Of a stretch of DNA of 16,535 bases, positions 15,740 through 16,535 are shown in pieces. The DNA comes from JAHQVI01 sp964407075 (GTDB lineage: Bacteria; Pseudomonadota; Alphaproteobacteria; Rhizobiales; Rhodomicrobiaceae): the NCBI GenBank assembly GCA_964407075.1, contig CAYOUE010000060.1, forward strand, positions 1 to 16,535, in the 5' to 3' direction. Positions within the stretch are counted from its first letter, which is position 1, and every line of letters begins with the position of its first letter. The position numbers were made by a program, and so were the translations under genes. The notes beneath the pieces were generated by a model. That model saw nothing but the letters and a program-made list of their open reading frames with translations, was not told the origin of the DNA and ran no database searches.

Positions 15740-16123
15740 ATGTTCATCATCGAGTGTCCCCATTGCGGCCCCCGGGATCAGAGTGAATTCGCCTCTGGCG
15801 GGGAGGCGCACCGCAAGCGACCGGCCGACAGCGAAAACATGACCGACGCGGAATGGGCCGACTTCCTTTTCATGCGGACGAACACGAAGGGCGTTTTCGC
15901 CGAGCGCTGGAACCATGCGGCTGGATGCCGGAGGTGGTTCAACATGCTGCGCAATACCGCGACCGATGAAATCCTCGCCGTCTATCGGATGGGCGCGGAA
16001 CGTCCGGCCATCATCGGCGGCGATCCGGCGACGCCATGCGGCGAAGCTCCGATCGGTTCGGGCAATGACGCGGTGAAGATCGAGCGGGATATTCCGGCTG
16101 CGGATAAAAGCGGGGCGGCATGA
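15740..16123 (+). CDS. soxD: Sarcosine oxidase subunit delta
   Basis: The small zinc-binding subunit of the heterotetramer, 127 residues here against about 90-110 in the usual family; the excess is a loose C-terminal tail rich in Asp, Glu, Lys and Ala. C6 and C9 (MFIIECPHCG) and H59 and C63 (ERWNHAAGCRRWF) match the four zinc ligands known from the Stenotrophomonas structure, at the same residue numbers. Another ATG at 15725 is in frame, but MFIIECPHCG is the conserved start. The stop TGA overlaps the soxA start as ATGA, a mark of translational coupling. Confidence 0.95.
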   Translation: MFIIECPHCGPRDQSEFASGGEAHRKRPADSENMTDAEWADFLFMRTNTKGVFAERWNHAAGCRRWFNMLRNTATDEILAVYRMGAERPAIIGGDPATPCGEAPIGSGNDAVKIERDIPAADKSGAA

Positions 16124-16535
16124 GCGACAATATGGCAAGCCAGCCTTTCCGTCTGGCGAGCGGCGGCCGCATCGATCGGACGCGGCCCGTCCGTTTCTCG
16201 TTTGACGGCAAGCGCTATCAGGGTTTTGCGGGCGACACGCTCGCCTCTGCGCTGCTGGCGAATGGCGTGCACATGGTCGCGCGCAGCTTCAAATATCACC
16301 GGCCGCGCGGAATTTTCTCCGCAGGCGCGGAAGAGCCGTCCGCACTCGTCCAGATCGGCAAGGACGCTGCGCGTACCGATCCGAATTTGCGGGCGACGGA
16401 GGTCGAGATCTACGAGGGACTGGAGGCCTTTCCGCAGAATTGCTGGCCGTCGCTTGGCGTCGATGCGGGCGCGGTAAACGACGTATTCGCGCGCTTCATG
16501 CCCGCCGGCTTCTACTACAAGACCTTCATGGGTCC
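16120..16535 (+). CDS. soxA: Sarcosine oxidase subunit alpha, 3' part outside window
   Basis: The first 138 residues of the large subunit (about 990-1000 in full), which binds NAD+ and carries the folate-linked C-terminal domain. Translation of the frame from the ATG that overlaps the soxD stop gives the family N terminus: VRFSFDGKRYQGFAGDTLASALLANGV across residues 24-50, then RSFKYHRPRG (55-64) and SAGAEEPSALVQIG. This is the ferredoxin-like (Fer2_4) domain, which in this subunit lacks iron-sulfur cysteines. A second ATG four codons in (Met5) is possible, but the ATGA coupling favours 16120. The frame is open to the end of the window. soxG is expected beyond. Confidence 0.95.
   Translation, partial: MSDNMASQPFRLASGGRIDRTRPVRFSFDGKRYQGFAGDTLASALLANGVHMVARSFKYHRPRGIFSAGAEEPSALVQIGKDAARTDPNLRATEVEIYEGLEAFPQNCWPSLGVDAGAVNDVFARFMPAGFYYKTFMG

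Noticed and set aside
1..16535. Search for CRISPR arrays, defence genes, insertion sequences, attachment sites and tRNA genes
   Set aside because: No regularly spaced repeats, transposase or integrase motifs, terminal inverted repeats or tRNA-like folds were recognised. The region reads as ordinary metabolic chromosome.

Overview
The window looks like chromosome from a high-GC alphaproteobacterium, probably of the Hyphomicrobiales (Rhizobiales; Mesorhizobium- or Aminobacter-like). I infer this from protein similarity remembered by family and from a GlxA-type regulator sitting among betaine/sarcosine genes. Nothing here fixes the genus. A run of 10 N at 13056-13065 shows it comes from a draft assembly. 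I see no tRNA, rRNA, CRISPR array, insertion sequence or phage gene.

Left part (1-7460), housekeeping and stress genes: the 3' part of guaB (IMP dehydrogenase) converges on and slightly overlaps mazG (NTP pyrophosphohydrolase). Two more minus-strand genes follow: pepA (leucyl aminopeptidase with a lysine run and an acidic run in its linker) and a fusion of a GNAT acetyltransferase with a nitrilase-superfamily amidohydrolase. Divergent from the fusion is a protein of the bacterial eRF1-like (baeRF) superfamily. It converges on osmC, a thiol peroxidase gene.

Right part (7669-16535), a one-carbon locus: a FAD/GcvT-type dimethylglycine (or sarcosine) dehydrogenase, a divergent methylenetetrahydrofolate reductase-like protein, a GlxA/GbdR-like AraC-family regulator on the opposite strand, formate-tetrahydrofolate ligase (fhs), then soxB, soxD and the start of soxA (heterotetrameric sarcosine oxidase). 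soxG and probably folD or purU would be expected beyond the right edge. Read together, the genes would demethylate dimethylglycine and sarcosine to glycine, load the released carbon on tetrahydrofolate as 5,10-methylene-THF, and route it to methyl-THF (MetF-like protein) or to formyl-THF/formate (Fhs, with a FolD-like step not seen here). The regulator is the natural candidate to sense a methylated glycine, and short TCGCA-type inverted repeats lie in the two control regions it could act on.

The most useful second looks are the MetF-like protein inside a demethylation locus, the shared TCGCA motifs, the baeRF protein with an EGQ tripeptide where eRF1 has GGQ, the GNAT-nitrilase fusion of unknown substrate, and the assembly gap in fhs, which hides about 72 bases more than its 10 N suggest.
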